Shown in pieces: positions 21,187 to 30,074 of a stretch of DNA of 37,039 nucleotides. The notes under the pieces were generated by a model, which made no database searches, was not told where the DNA came from, and worked only from the letters and a program-made list of their open reading frames with translations. This stretch comes from Nemertoderma westbladi (taxonomy: Eukaryota > Xenacoelomorpha > Nemertodermatida > Nemertodermatidae), in assembly GCA_032718475.1 (NCBI GenBank), contig JAUCBJ010000951.1:1-37039 (forward strand), read 5' to 3'. Within the stretch, counting starts at the first letter, position 1; every line of letters starts with the position of its first letter. Position numbers and translations under genes: made by a program.

Positions 21187-21334
21187 CAGGGATAGAAGTT
21201 AAGTCAAATCCCCCGACCCCCCCCCCCCCCCCCCCCCCCTCAATTTTAAATTTTGCTCGAAGTCCCGGAGTGCCGGACTAGTTAACCAGTCAGCTTAGTT
21301 GTTCACGTTCAGTAGGGAACATACAGACATACCC
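21187..21334. other. Non-coding spacer with C run
   Basis: Contains a run of about 21 C near 21217-21239 and no gene. Confidence 0.4.
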
Positions 21335-21679
21335 TTAAATAAGCTCCAAAAGTAGGTTCTTATTTAAGGAAAATGGATCTCGGATCATCTCCTTTATATC
21401 GATAGGGCATAAAGGGAATTTCCACTCCGTCACCTCCTTAATGACTCTCACAACATCCTTTTCCTCTTTATCCGTTAGTGCTGTTGGTGCCCCAACTTTC
21501 CCATCTTTATGTCTGTGGACATGGTTCCAAAGAGTTCCGTAAGGAATCTTATGGATTTCAGAAGCTTTCTTGACCGATGTCCCCTTCGAAATTGCTTTAA
21601 TTGCTGCTTCCATACTCTCTGGAGTATAATTTTGATAACAGCGTTTTCCTGGCTTCCGGCGTGTGTATGTCCGCACCAT
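21335..21679 (-). pseudogene. N-terminal fragment of a pogo/Tigger-like transposase
   Basis: A 114-residue frame beginning MVRTYTRRKPGKRCY. Residues about 15-60 fit a psq-type helix-turn-helix (YTPESMEAAIKAI..GTSVKKASEIHKIPYGTLWNHVHRH), followed by KVGAPTALTDKEEKDVVRVIKEVTEWKFPLCP, as in pogo-like transposases and Jerky/Tigger relatives. The CENPB-type second DNA-binding domain and the DDE catalytic domain are absent; the frame ends after FSLNKNLLLELI, which may be intron read-through or truncation. It lies inside the element whose end is at 21998. Confidence 0.75.
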
Positions 21680-21998
21680 GTTTAAACAACAGAGAAGTTA
21701 CCAGTATTGCAAGTGATATGGCCTTGTATTACAGTAGTACTTTATTATTATTAATATAATTATAGTTATTATATATAGTTATGTAGTTATTCGAGTCCGC
21801 TGGTCGCTACAGACAGACATATTTCTGTATTTAAGCAGATCAGTATACTAATACTGTAAATACATAAGCAGAATAAGTGTAACATTAAGGGCTATGTAAG
21901 CACGTTAAAAGCATATGATTTTAAAAATGAACAATTGTATCAATGTTACCCAACCCAATCAATGTTACCCCGGGTATCAATGTTGCCCCGGTTGACGG
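21680..21998 (-). mobile_element. Element G, 5' end of a pogo-like transposon
   Basis: On the minus strand the element starts after TA (21999-22000) with ccgtcaaccggggcaacatt. The subterminal motif ggggtaacattgat is then repeated (at about 21970 and, altered, at about 21950), and the element leads to the pogo-type transposase fragment at 21335-21679. The matching other end was not found, so the copy is probably 3'-truncated. Confidence 0.6.
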
Positions 21999-22669
21999 TA
22001 ATCGATTATCGACAACAACCACAAACTATTAAATTTAGAGTCTTTTACCACAGGCGCATATGGAAATCTTTCTCATCGTCCATAGACAGATAGACCAGAA
22101 ATCAACAAATTTTGAATGTTTTGGTATAGGGTAAACTAAACTGGGGTAATTTGGGACAAAATCGTCCTTTAAAGCTTTTTTCACAATCTTAAAAACATTT
22201 TTTTGATAATCCGACCTTATCAAGTATGCACCATGTAACCATTCTATCAAACGAATTACTTAATTTTTATTATCAAATAATTACCGGTAATTAGCATTTT
22301 TTAATTAATATTCATCAGTGTCCCAAATTACCCCAGCATGGGGTAATTTGGGACATAACATAAATCGAACAGTAGTAGCCCATTATAATTGACACAAACT
22401 TTGTTGAGAAATTGTACAATGCATCAATAAGCAGATAAGACCAAAAGTTGAGATTTTAGAGATTATTCGAGACCATCAGTACAACAGGTCTCCCGCTAGA
22501 GGGCTACATGTCAGACATTAATAAATGTCCTCCCATCTGCCATATCTTTGCATTTAATCCGACCAACAGACCATGCCTGTATGGAATCCATCCAAAAAGT
22601 GCGCCGATAGCGCGCCAACCAATTTTTATGCGCGCCACCACCGATGCAATTTCAAAGCAAACCCTACGC

Positions 22670-23445
22670 TAGGGCTCGATCGGAGTTGGGATTTGGCCGG
22701 AGCCGGAGTTGGACAATTTGGCCGGAGCCGGAGCAGGAGCCGGAGTTTTTCAAAAATTTTAAAAATTTAATTATTTATTTAAAAAAAATAAAGTATGGTT
22801 ATCGTTCGCCAATCTCTCAAAATCAATCATACTGTAGGTCTAATTAATTTCATAATTTATAGATTTACGAATTTTCAATTTAAAATTTAAGTAGGCCTAA
22901 TTAATTTATCACGGACAGACGGCCTGACGTGACGGCTAAAAATTACCTACAGTAGCCTACCTAACTCACTAACCGTGGTAGAGATGTGTACTGTACTGTA
23001 GGTAGCCTACCGTACGTGTACCAGTACTGCAGTACAGTATGCTGGCATGGCATGACAGCAGTAAATGGCTGCAGTGGTACAGCTACAGTGTACATTCATA
23101 GCATTTACAATTTTTTACAGTACTGCAGTAGGGCCTATCTGTAATAGTCTGCTAGTCAGCCAGCTGGCCAGTACCAGTACTGCAGTACAGTCAGTCAGTC
23201 ATTGACTTTAAGTAAATACTGCAGTACTGCAGTACCGGTATTATGCTTGATATTGAAGCTGTACTACAGTATACTTACTTCAGTACTTATAGTGTAAATA
23301 ATTGTTCAGATTAGAATATGCACGAAATATAATACTTTATTAAAAAATTAACTCCGGCAATATTTTTACCGGAGCCGGAGCAGGAGCCGGAGGTGCCAAA
23401 ATGGCCGGAGCCGGAGCCGGAGGCCGGAGCTCCGATCGAGCCCTA
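22670..23445. mobile_element. Element C1, 776-bp hAT-like MITE
   Basis: Perfect 15-base terminal repeats tagggctcgatcgga and tccgatcgagcccta, with an 8-base duplication ccctacgc at 22662-22669 and 23446-23453. The subterminal regions are runs of ggccggagccggag-type repeats at both ends in inverted orientation. The AT-rich middle has many cagtactgcag motifs. No transposase. Confidence 0.93.
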
Positions 23446-23563
23446 CCCTACGCCAACGAAATTTTTAAGCGTGCCGCACATTTGACAGTTTGAAACAATT
23501 TTGAAGAGCGCCAATTGCCAATGCAATTTTGAAGGAGTGTAACCAGTCTGCCAATGTCAGTAC

Positions 23564-24284
23564 TAGGGCTCGATCGGAGTTGGGATTTGGCCGGAGCCGG
23601 AGCCGGAGTTGGACAATTTGGCCGGAGCCGGAGCAGGAGCAGGATTATTTATTAAAAAAAAATAAAGTATGGTTATCGTTCGCCAATCGCTCATAATCAA
23701 TCATACTGTAGGTCTAATTAATTTCATAATTTATGGATTTACGAATTTTCAATTTAAAATTTAAGTAATTAATTTATCACGGACAGACGGCCTGACCCTG
23801 ACGGCTAAAAATTATCTATAGTACCGGTACCTAACTCACTAACTGTGGTAGACAGGTAGATGTGTGTACTGTACACGTACAGCTGTAGGTAGGCTACCGT
23901 AGGTGTACCAGTACTGCATGCAGTACAGTATGCTGGCATGACAGCAGTAAATGGCTACAGTGTACAACCATAGCATTTACAATTTTTTACAGTAGGGCCT
24001 ATATGTATGTCTGTAACAGTCTGCTAGTCAGCCAGCTGGCCAGTACCAGTACTACACTACAGTACAGTTACTCAGTCATTGACTTTAAGTAAATACTGCA
24101 GTATTATGCTTGATATTGAAGCTGTACTACCCCTACTTATAGTGTAAATAATTGTTCAGATTAGAATATGCACGAAATATAATACTTTATAAAAAAAATT
24201 AACTCCGGCAATATTTTTGCCGGAGCCGGAGCAGGAGCCGGAGGTGCCAAAATGGCCGGAGGCCGGAGCTCCGATTGGGCCCTA
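23564..24284. mobile_element. Element C2, 721-bp sister copy of C1
   Basis: Starts tagggctcgatcgga and ends tccgattgggcccta (two changes from C1), with an 8-base duplication gtcagtac at 23556-23563 and 24285-24292. It is largely collinear with C1, with small indels. Only about 120 bases separate C1 and C2, in the same orientation. Confidence 0.93.
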
Positions 24285-24649
24285 GTCAGTACTGCTGTAG
24301 AGCTGTACATGTCCCTTTTCAGCAGTAACCATACAACAGAAAAAAGAAAGGCGAGCGAAGCGACCCGAAATTTTTTAACAGCTAATACAATTTTTAAGGC
24401 AATTCCGTAATTGTTAAACCAACAAATTGGCGCCGGTTTTTATTTTTGGGAGCGCCACGCGCCAAAGCCGGCGCATTACGATTTTCGAGTGCACCACGTG
24501 CCACATTGGTGCGCTTTTATTATAAAGTGCGCCGGATTAATCCGGCGCAAAGTGTATGGATTCCAGTCTGGAGACCATGCTGAAACTTGTCATATTTGTA
24601 TTAGACCGACCATATTAGCTGTCATGTGTTATTCAAAGTGGGCTAATCT

Positions 24650-25850
24650 GTATGCAGTTCCTTAGTGTGCCGCTAGAGGGCCGAATGTCTGAAAGTGAAA
24701 TGGATCATTCCGTTATTTATGTCCCTTCAAGCTGAAACTTGTCAAATATGTTGTATGCCTGTATATCTGTTGTGCTCAGCTAGAATACATCCTGCATCAG
24801 TCTGTCAGTGGGCTGCTGCTGATGCCAAATGTGTCTTTTGGTGGGGTCGGTAATTGTAATGCAGTTCTCCAGTCTACTTCTAGAGGGCAAAATGTATGAA
24901 AGTGATAACCTTCCACTCCCCCGTTATGTACGGTACCCATTTACTTGATCTTAACCTGTTTAAGCTGAATCTTGTAATATAAGTACCACCACGACTACAT
25001 GATGTGTCTTTTTGAGGAAGCTGATTCATATGCAGTTATCCAGTCTGCTGCTAGAGGGCGAAATGTCTGAAAGTGAAACCTTCTCCCATTTCCGTGATTC
25101 TAATTCGTTTACCTTTACCTGAATCTTGGGAAAGTATGTACTATAGGCCCTAATATACCACATGATGAATCTTTTGAGAAGGTTATCGGTCATCTTTTCT
25201 CCAGTCTGCAGCTAGAGGGCGAAATGTCTGAAAGTGACATCCTTGACTCATTCCATTATTTATGATCCGTTCAAGCTGAAACTTGTCAAATATGTTGTAT
25301 GTCTGTCTGTCTGTCTGTATGTATGAGTATTCGCTCTTTTAGTTCAGGTAGTGTGCTGTTGCTGTGTCTTGGTCAGTTGGTGGGGGCAGTTCTCCACTCT
25401 GCTGCTAGAGGGCAAAATGTGTGAAAGTGATCTTCCGCTTACCCATGTCTCCATTTCCTTCATCTTAATCTGTTTAAGCTGAGTCTTGGAATATATGTAG
25501 GCCTATCTGCCTATAGTACCAGACCACGACTAAATGCTGCGTGGCTGCCGCTGCGTCTTTTTGAGTAAGGTGATTAATCTGCTGCTGCTGCAGTTCTCCA
25601 GTCTGCTGCTAGAGGGCGAAATGTTGAATTAAAGGCCTTTTTCCATTTCCATGATTTTAATTTGTTTACCATAAGCCTGTAAGCTGAATCTTGGCAAAGT
25701 ATGTATAAAGCTATAGGCAGATAGGAAGGATAGGCCCTACTACAGTACTACAGTACTATACCTTACCTACTAATATAGGTTATCTGCCATCTCTTCAGTT
25801 CTCCAGTCTGCCGCTAGTGGGCGAAATATCTCAAAGCAAACACCTTACAC
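24650..25850 (+). repeat. Diverged tandem array, about 160-210 bp units, with CTAGAGGGC cores
   Basis: Seven units, each with a conserved block like cagtctgctgctagagggcg followed by aaatgtctgaaagtga. The cores lie at about 24668, 24877, 25047, 25208, 25402, 25605 and 25809. Between them recur aagctgaatcttg and tgtttaagctga. A further related block lies at about 22492. No open frame is shared between units. Confidence 0.8.
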
Positions 25851-26046
25851 TTGCCGGTGACGGCTAGTCTATCCGACATCCCTACATCATTTAAAATAGG
25901 CATATAAAGTCTGAAGCTAAGTGTAGGCCTATAATTTAAGCAACCCACCAAACCCCACTGCAATCACAGTTAAGAAAATACTTGTCCCAAATTACCCCAG
26001 CCTGTCCAAAATTCCCCCATGTCCCAAATTACCCCAGTTTACCCTA

Positions 26047-26278
26047 GGCATGTTGAAATCAACTGTCTGACAGTCCAGAAATCAGCAGTCTGACAATTGG
26101 AAGAAATACATACAAACATAAAAAGTCATTAAAGGACAACAAAAGTCATTAAAGGGACAACAAAAGTCATTATGCACAATTCGTAAAAAAAGGAGGACAA
26201 AAAAGTCAAATAAAAGGACATAAAAAATCACTGCCGTATTCAATGTTAAAACAGATTTGAATTTACCGCCAAAATTTA
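26047..26278. repeat. Short AAAGTCATT/GGACA repeat stretch
   Basis: Irregular repeats of aaaagtcattaaagggacaa between 26120 and 26230. The rest is featureless. No gene is seen. Confidence 0.4.
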
Positions 26279-26396
26279 GGTGGCAGATCTGATCTGCCAC
26301 CCTTTCCAGTACAAAAAACATGTCTTTCAATCATTTGAATTTCCCGCGCTATGGAGCAGGGTGGCATCTTTTGCTTTTAGGGACTTGTTTTTGGAC
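26279..26396 (-). repeat. Dispersed repeat, inverted partner of 17497-17619
   Basis: Starts with the palindrome ggtggcagatctgatctgcc and is the reverse complement, with changes, of 17497-17619. The two lie about 8.8 kb apart. They could be two copies of one dispersed repeat or the ends of one large disrupted element. Confidence 0.7.
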
Positions 26397-26576
26397 CCTT
26401 TTGCAGACTTATTTTTTGTACCCCCATTCGATAGGAACGTAGCCCCGGCGGTCTTTTACGCGTTCCGAAAAAGAATTGGCAGTTTCCTATTTGCGTTGTC
26501 GAATTAAAAATTTCGTAAATATTAATATGTGTAAAAAATATGGAAAAAACGGACAAAGTTACGGCCCCTTTTTCCA

Positions 26577-27156
26577 GGGTGCTGGTCACCTCGCCGCACT
26601 GCCACTTCGCCGCAGGTCACCTCGCCGCAGATAATGTGCGGCGAGGTGTCTTTGCAGCGAGGTGTCTCACTGTGAATGCCATTTCGCCGCAAATTATCGG
26701 ACACCTCGCCGCAAGTCAATATTAATCATTTATTTCTAAGAACGGAAACTGAACTGAAGTAAAGTAACATAATGAAATAACAGAATAAGGTTAATACTGT
26801 ATGTTTATGTTAACTGATCACAGTCCTTAATTGCAACTCTAAGGGTCTGTTCACATATTACTAAGGGGAGGGGAGGGGAGGGGAGGGTCCCATAGTTAAT
26901 AATTGTTGCGTTGACTGCAGTACAGTATATTGTACTAGTTCAGTAGTTCAAATAAAACATTTTGTATAGTCTTAGTATAGGCTTCCCTGTAAATATAGAA
27001 ATAAATAATTAATATTGACTTGCGGCGAGGTGTCCGAAAATTTGCGGCGAAATGGCATTCACAGTGAGACACCTCGCCACAAGACACCTCGCCGCACATT
27101 ATCTGCGGCGAGATGATTTGCGGCGAAGTGGCAGTGCGGCGAGGTGACCAGCACCC
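26577..27156. mobile_element. Element E, 580-bp Mutator-like MITE with long inverted ends
   Basis: Long terminal inverted repeats of about 150-160 bases, starting gggtgctggtcacctcgccg at the left, with its complement ending at 27156. A 9-base duplication ctttttcca flanks it (26568-26576 and 27157-27165). Long ends plus a 9-base target duplication are typical of Mutator-like elements. The ends are rich in gcggcgaggtg modules. The short unique middle holds five G tracts at 26865-26887. No coding capacity. Confidence 0.92.
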
Positions 27157-27165
27157 CTTTTTCCA

Positions 27166-27631
27166 CCCGAAATATTAATAAATATCTTACCCCCATTCGA
27201 TACGAAGGTAGTACCACTCTTCCCCTTTCCAACCGCGTTACTTTCGTCCCCGTACGATTAATATTAGCCGAGTTATAGCGGATCCCACAAAGTCATTTTG
27301 TCCGTTTTTTCAACTTTGACGGACAATTTCGGAAAAAAGACGTGGTAATCTTTTTTGAAAATAAACACGAATTCACTAATTAATCCCTTCTATCGTATCC
27401 CGGCGTCGGCTAAACAATAACGTACCTCCCTCATAACGGCCGCGGCTGTGTTAAGTAAATGGAGAAATATTTATCCCACCAAGAATAAAAATATTGGTTA
27501 AAAATCTTCAAAATAAGAATGAATTATTAACTTGAAGCTATGAGTAGCTAATTACAGAATTAATTACCGGTGTATTTTATACTGATATATATTTATTTAA
27601 ACAACTACCGGTTCTTATTTTATTATTTCAG
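27166..27631. other. Non-coding sequence 5' of the first visible LRRC58 exon
   Basis: AT-rich sequence ending in a 3' splice site (tattatttcag, AG at 27630-27631). The first coding exon of LRRC58, which should carry the start codon, was not recognised here or further left, so it lies outside the window or is too divergent to see. Confidence 0.5.
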
Positions 27632-28032
27632 GATGTTGACCTTTCTAATAATAGTTTACACGATTGGCCCGAGGTTACATTCCCGTCTCGACTCACATCT
27701 CTCTACCTCCAGAACAATAACATTCGTTCCATACCGGACTCGATATCAGAACTTCGTTCCTTACAAGTTCTTGATGTTTCGCATAATGTTATCGAGGAAA
27801 TATCCCCAGAATTGGGCAAACTTGTTGATTTAATGAAACTCTTTGCCAAAAACAATAGAATCAAGGATTGCACTTTACCTAAGAGTTTGATGGATTGCAC
27901 TAAACTAGAGGTCCTGAATTTCAGTTCTAACTATCTCTCGCAGTTTCCTTACCAAGTTATTAATCTCCCTCGTCTCAGAATCCTACACATCGGTTCCAAT
28001 TTAATACAATCATTACCTTCGGAGATCGATAG
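27632..28032 (+). CDS. LRRC58: LRRC58, internal exon with N-terminal leucine-rich repeats
   Basis: A 401-base exon between a 3' splice site (AG at 27630-27631) and a donor (gtaaga at 28033), starting in phase 0 and ending after two bases of a codon. It encodes about 134 residues of leucine-rich repeats: DVDLSNNSLHDWP, LTSLYLQNNNIRSIPDSI, LQVLDVSHNVIEEISPEL, LEVLNFSSNYLSQFPYQV and LRILHIGSNLIQSLPSEI. With the following exons it matches vertebrate LRRC58 in domain order and at the C-terminus. LRRC58 has been described as a substrate receptor of a cullin-RING ubiquitin ligase; that role is from the family, not from this sequence. The exon carrying the start codon is not seen. The code is intact. 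Confidence 0.9.
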
Positions 28033-28559
28033 GTAAGATTATCGTAGATTTCGTGTTTCACATTAGATTATAGGATTTGTTAATTTATATATAATTAATA
28101 GGGCTTATTATATAATATACAACTTATTATAAGTTTCTTCAGTCGTTAGGCCAGGGATTACGGAAGTCTGGCGACTTATATCCAGTGCGGTCCCCTCAGA
28201 ACTCCCCAGAGGAAACTCCAGTAGTATTTTAGCTACCATTTAAGGATGCGTGCAAGAGATCCCCCTGACTAATCCCTTTAAAGCATTCGTGCAGAAATGA
28301 AAACTGCCCTGGCCCCCTTGCGGGGAACGAACCCACGACCTCCGAGAGATGTGAATTCAATGCAACCAAACCACTACACCTACACCAAGGTGGGACATTC
28401 TTGTGTACAAATTTGTTTTGTTATTTAGATTTCAACATCGTTTTATCGGAAGCTAATCTTTGGAGTCTGTTTGCTTGATTACGTAGAATAAACTGTTTCC
28501 TGTTTTCTGTCTCCATTAAGAGTTGCCGGAACTCTAATATCGATATATAAACTCCCTAG
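28033..28559 (+). other. LRRC58 intron with a SINE
   Basis: A GT-AG intron (gtaaga ... ctccctag). Most of it is a minus-strand tRNA-derived SINE at about 28140-28400. The phase at the two ends agrees (split AG|A codon, Arg). Confidence 0.85.
28140..28400 (-). mobile_element. tRNA-derived SINE in LRRC58 intron
   Basis: Read on the minus strand, the head has gtgtagtggtttggttgca (A-box region) and ggtcgtgggttcgttcc (B-box, close to GGTTCGANTCC), followed by a body with ggcccagg- and gaggggac-like segments. A truncated copy of the head lies at about 14795. The exact ends and target duplication were not resolved. Confidence 0.7.
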
Positions 28560-28782
28560 AATGTTGGAGCTGGAGATGCTTTACTTGGGGGGTAACCGTC
28601 TAACACGGATCCCGAGGTCCCTGGGTAGTCTACCGAGTCTCTGCAGTCTCGCGTTAGCGGACAACCAACTGGATAGCATTCCCCCCGAGTTGGCCAACCT
28701 CGATCGACTCCAATCCTTGTCTCTCCACAACAACCGACTCACTATTTTACCCAAGGAGATCGCTGAGTTGGATAACTTACAG
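28560..28782 (+). CDS. LRRC58: LRRC58, internal exon with central leucine-rich repeats
   Basis: A 223-base exon from AG at 28558-28559 to the donor gtgagt at 28783. It completes the split arginine codon and reads MLELEMLYLGGNRLTRIP, LCSLALADNQLDSIPPEL, LQSLSLHNNRLTILPKEI and ends LDNLQ in phase 0. The spacing of the repeats matches human LRRC58, where the same LSLHNN.LT.LP.EI block precedes the cysteine-containing C-terminal region. Confidence 0.92.
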
Positions 28783-29690
28783 GTGAGTTACTGTGTAATT
28801 AATTAAAGTTATGAATATATTTATAGGATGTGCCGGATTGACTATTTTCAAACCGGCCAGGCCGGAGCCGGTTGTAAAAAAATCCGGCCGGAATTCCGGC
28901 CAAAGCCGGATTTTTTTTTATATATCACCATAACCATTTGCACCATAACCAACGCCGATTTGATATTGATAATGGATTGATTTGATGTTGTTAAATATGA
29001 AAATGAAATAAAATAAAATTGAAAAATAGAACGAAGTAACAATAGCTGTAGTTTTTTTTATACTATCTAAGAGATAGGTAACTAAATCTCTACTATTTCT
29101 AAATTGCCTGTCGAATATATAAACTTGTCATTCACGGCGGTCAGCTTAATCTCAATTTATAACAAACCTAGCTAGACCTAACATCAACGCTTGCGCGCTG
29201 GGACAATATAATAATTAGTGACCAGTTATAATTAGTAATAACGGTATATGGGCACAAGTAGGCCTTTACTATTATATATATTAAGTGTTAGTGAGCCCAA
29301 AAAAAAACCAAATAGAAATATTCTTGGTCATCATAAAATAATAGCTCTGCTTTAGACTTTATCGTATTCATAATATGAATGAATATGATACGAACTATGA
29401 AATAAATTGTATTGTAATCCATTGTGTTTGCTAATGTTTAAATTTCTTGAATTTAAAAGAAAATTCATTTTCATGTTATTTTGGAAAATTTACATTAATT
29501 GTAAATTTTGTTGTAAAAAATGTACAATTCGTTGAAATGAAAATCCGCCCAAAAAATTGAAATCCGGCCGGAGCCGGAACCGGATATTTTTCTCAAAATC
29601 CGGCCGGAATTCCGGCCTGCGGATATCCGGCACGGCACACCCCTAATATATTATTAATGCGCATATAACCCCCCCCCCCCCCGCCCTTAG
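28783..29690 (+). other. LRRC58 intron with a MITE
   Basis: A GT-AG intron (gtgagt ... cgcccttag). Nearly all of it is a GCCGG-rich MITE (28824-29645). A C run of about 14 forms part of the polypyrimidine tract just before the acceptor. Confidence 0.88.
28824..29645. mobile_element. GCCGG-rich hAT-like MITE in LRRC58 intron
   Basis: The ends are imperfect inverted repeats: the left begins taggatgtgccggatt and the right, complemented, begins taggggtgtgccgtgccgga. Subterminal ccggccggaattccggcc palindromes occur at both ends, with an AT-rich middle. The flanks tatattta and atatatta resemble a decayed 8-base duplication, so hAT-like is a tentative label. The subterminal GCCGG repeats recall those of C1 and C2. 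Confidence 0.7.
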
Positions 29691-30074
29691 GAACTGAGTC
29701 TCCGAGGAAACCCCCTAGTTGTCCGGTTCGTCCGGGATCTCAACTTCCAGCCGCCGTCCCTATTGGAGGTGGCCGCCCGGACTGTCCGACTCCACGGTAT
29801 CCCGTCGGACAGACTCCCGGACTCATTGCGTCGCTACCTAGACAGCGCACGTCGCTGCGTCAACCCCCGTTGCAGCGGCGTCTTCTTCCAATCCCACGTG
29901 CGGCAGGTAAAGTTCGTGGATTTCTGCGGTAAGTACCGCCTCCCGTTGCTGCACTACCTGTGCAGCCCCGGGTGTTCGCTGCCTAACTCCTACAGTAGCA
30001 GCGAATCGGAGACCGCCACGGAGGACGAAGCGGAGGTGCCAGCCAGCCAATTACAGAAGGTTCTACTCGGATAG
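29691..30074 (+). CDS. LRRC58: LRRC58, last coding exon with conserved C-terminal domain
   Basis: Starts after AG at 29689-29690 in phase 0 with ELSLRGNPLVVRFVRDL. It carries the diagnostic LRRC58 tail: LLEVAARTVRLHGIP, a cysteine-bearing segment (CVNPRCSGVFF), VRQVKFVDFCGKYRLPLLHYL, CSPGCSLPN, an acidic serine-rich stretch (SSSESETATEDEAE) and the terminal LQKVLLG. The stop TAG is at 30072-30074. The last codons (VLLG and stop) are the start of the first unit of the downstream 32-bp minisatellite. The exon is more GC-rich than its surroundings. Confidence 0.95.
   Translation, partial: ELSLRGNPLVVRFVRDLNFQPPSLLEVAARTVRLHGIPSDRLPDSLRRYLDSARRCVNPRCSGVFFQSHVRQVKFVDFCGKYRLPLLHYLCSPGCSLPNSYSSSESETATEDEAEVPASQLQKVLLG

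Larger units (their letters stand above)
22576..24571. mobile_element. hAT-like element B, same family as A, holding C1 and C2
   Basis: Ends as in element A (cctgtatggaatccatcc... and ...ggattccagtctgg), flanked by the 8-base duplication agaccatg (22568-22575 and 24572-24579). About 480 bases of core remain after removing the two insertions. The parts shared with A include aaaggcgagcgaagcga and ggcgccggtttttatttttg. No coding capacity. Confidence 0.9.
22129..26044. mobile_element. Element H, 3.9-kb mariner/pogo-like composite carrying other MITEs
   Basis: Ends: the left is gggtaaactaaactgggg followed by taatttgggaca; the right, complemented, is gggtaaactggggtaatttg. TA flanks both (22127-22128 and 26045-26046). 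The motif ggggtaatttgggaca recurs inside as an inverted pair at 22320-22355 and doubled at the right end. It contains element B (itself holding C1 and C2) and a diverged tandem array at about 24650-25850. No transposase is present. An alternative is that a small 210-bp MITE at 22129-22337 abuts a larger one. Confidence 0.7.

Noticed and set aside
26577-27156. LRRC58 first exon hidden near the GC-rich stretch
   Set aside because: The GC-rich parts are the inverted ends of MITE E and do not encode leucine-rich repeats.
29838-30050. Minus-strand 70-residue frame over the last LRRC58 exon
   Set aside because: It is the antisense shadow of a well-conserved coding exon.
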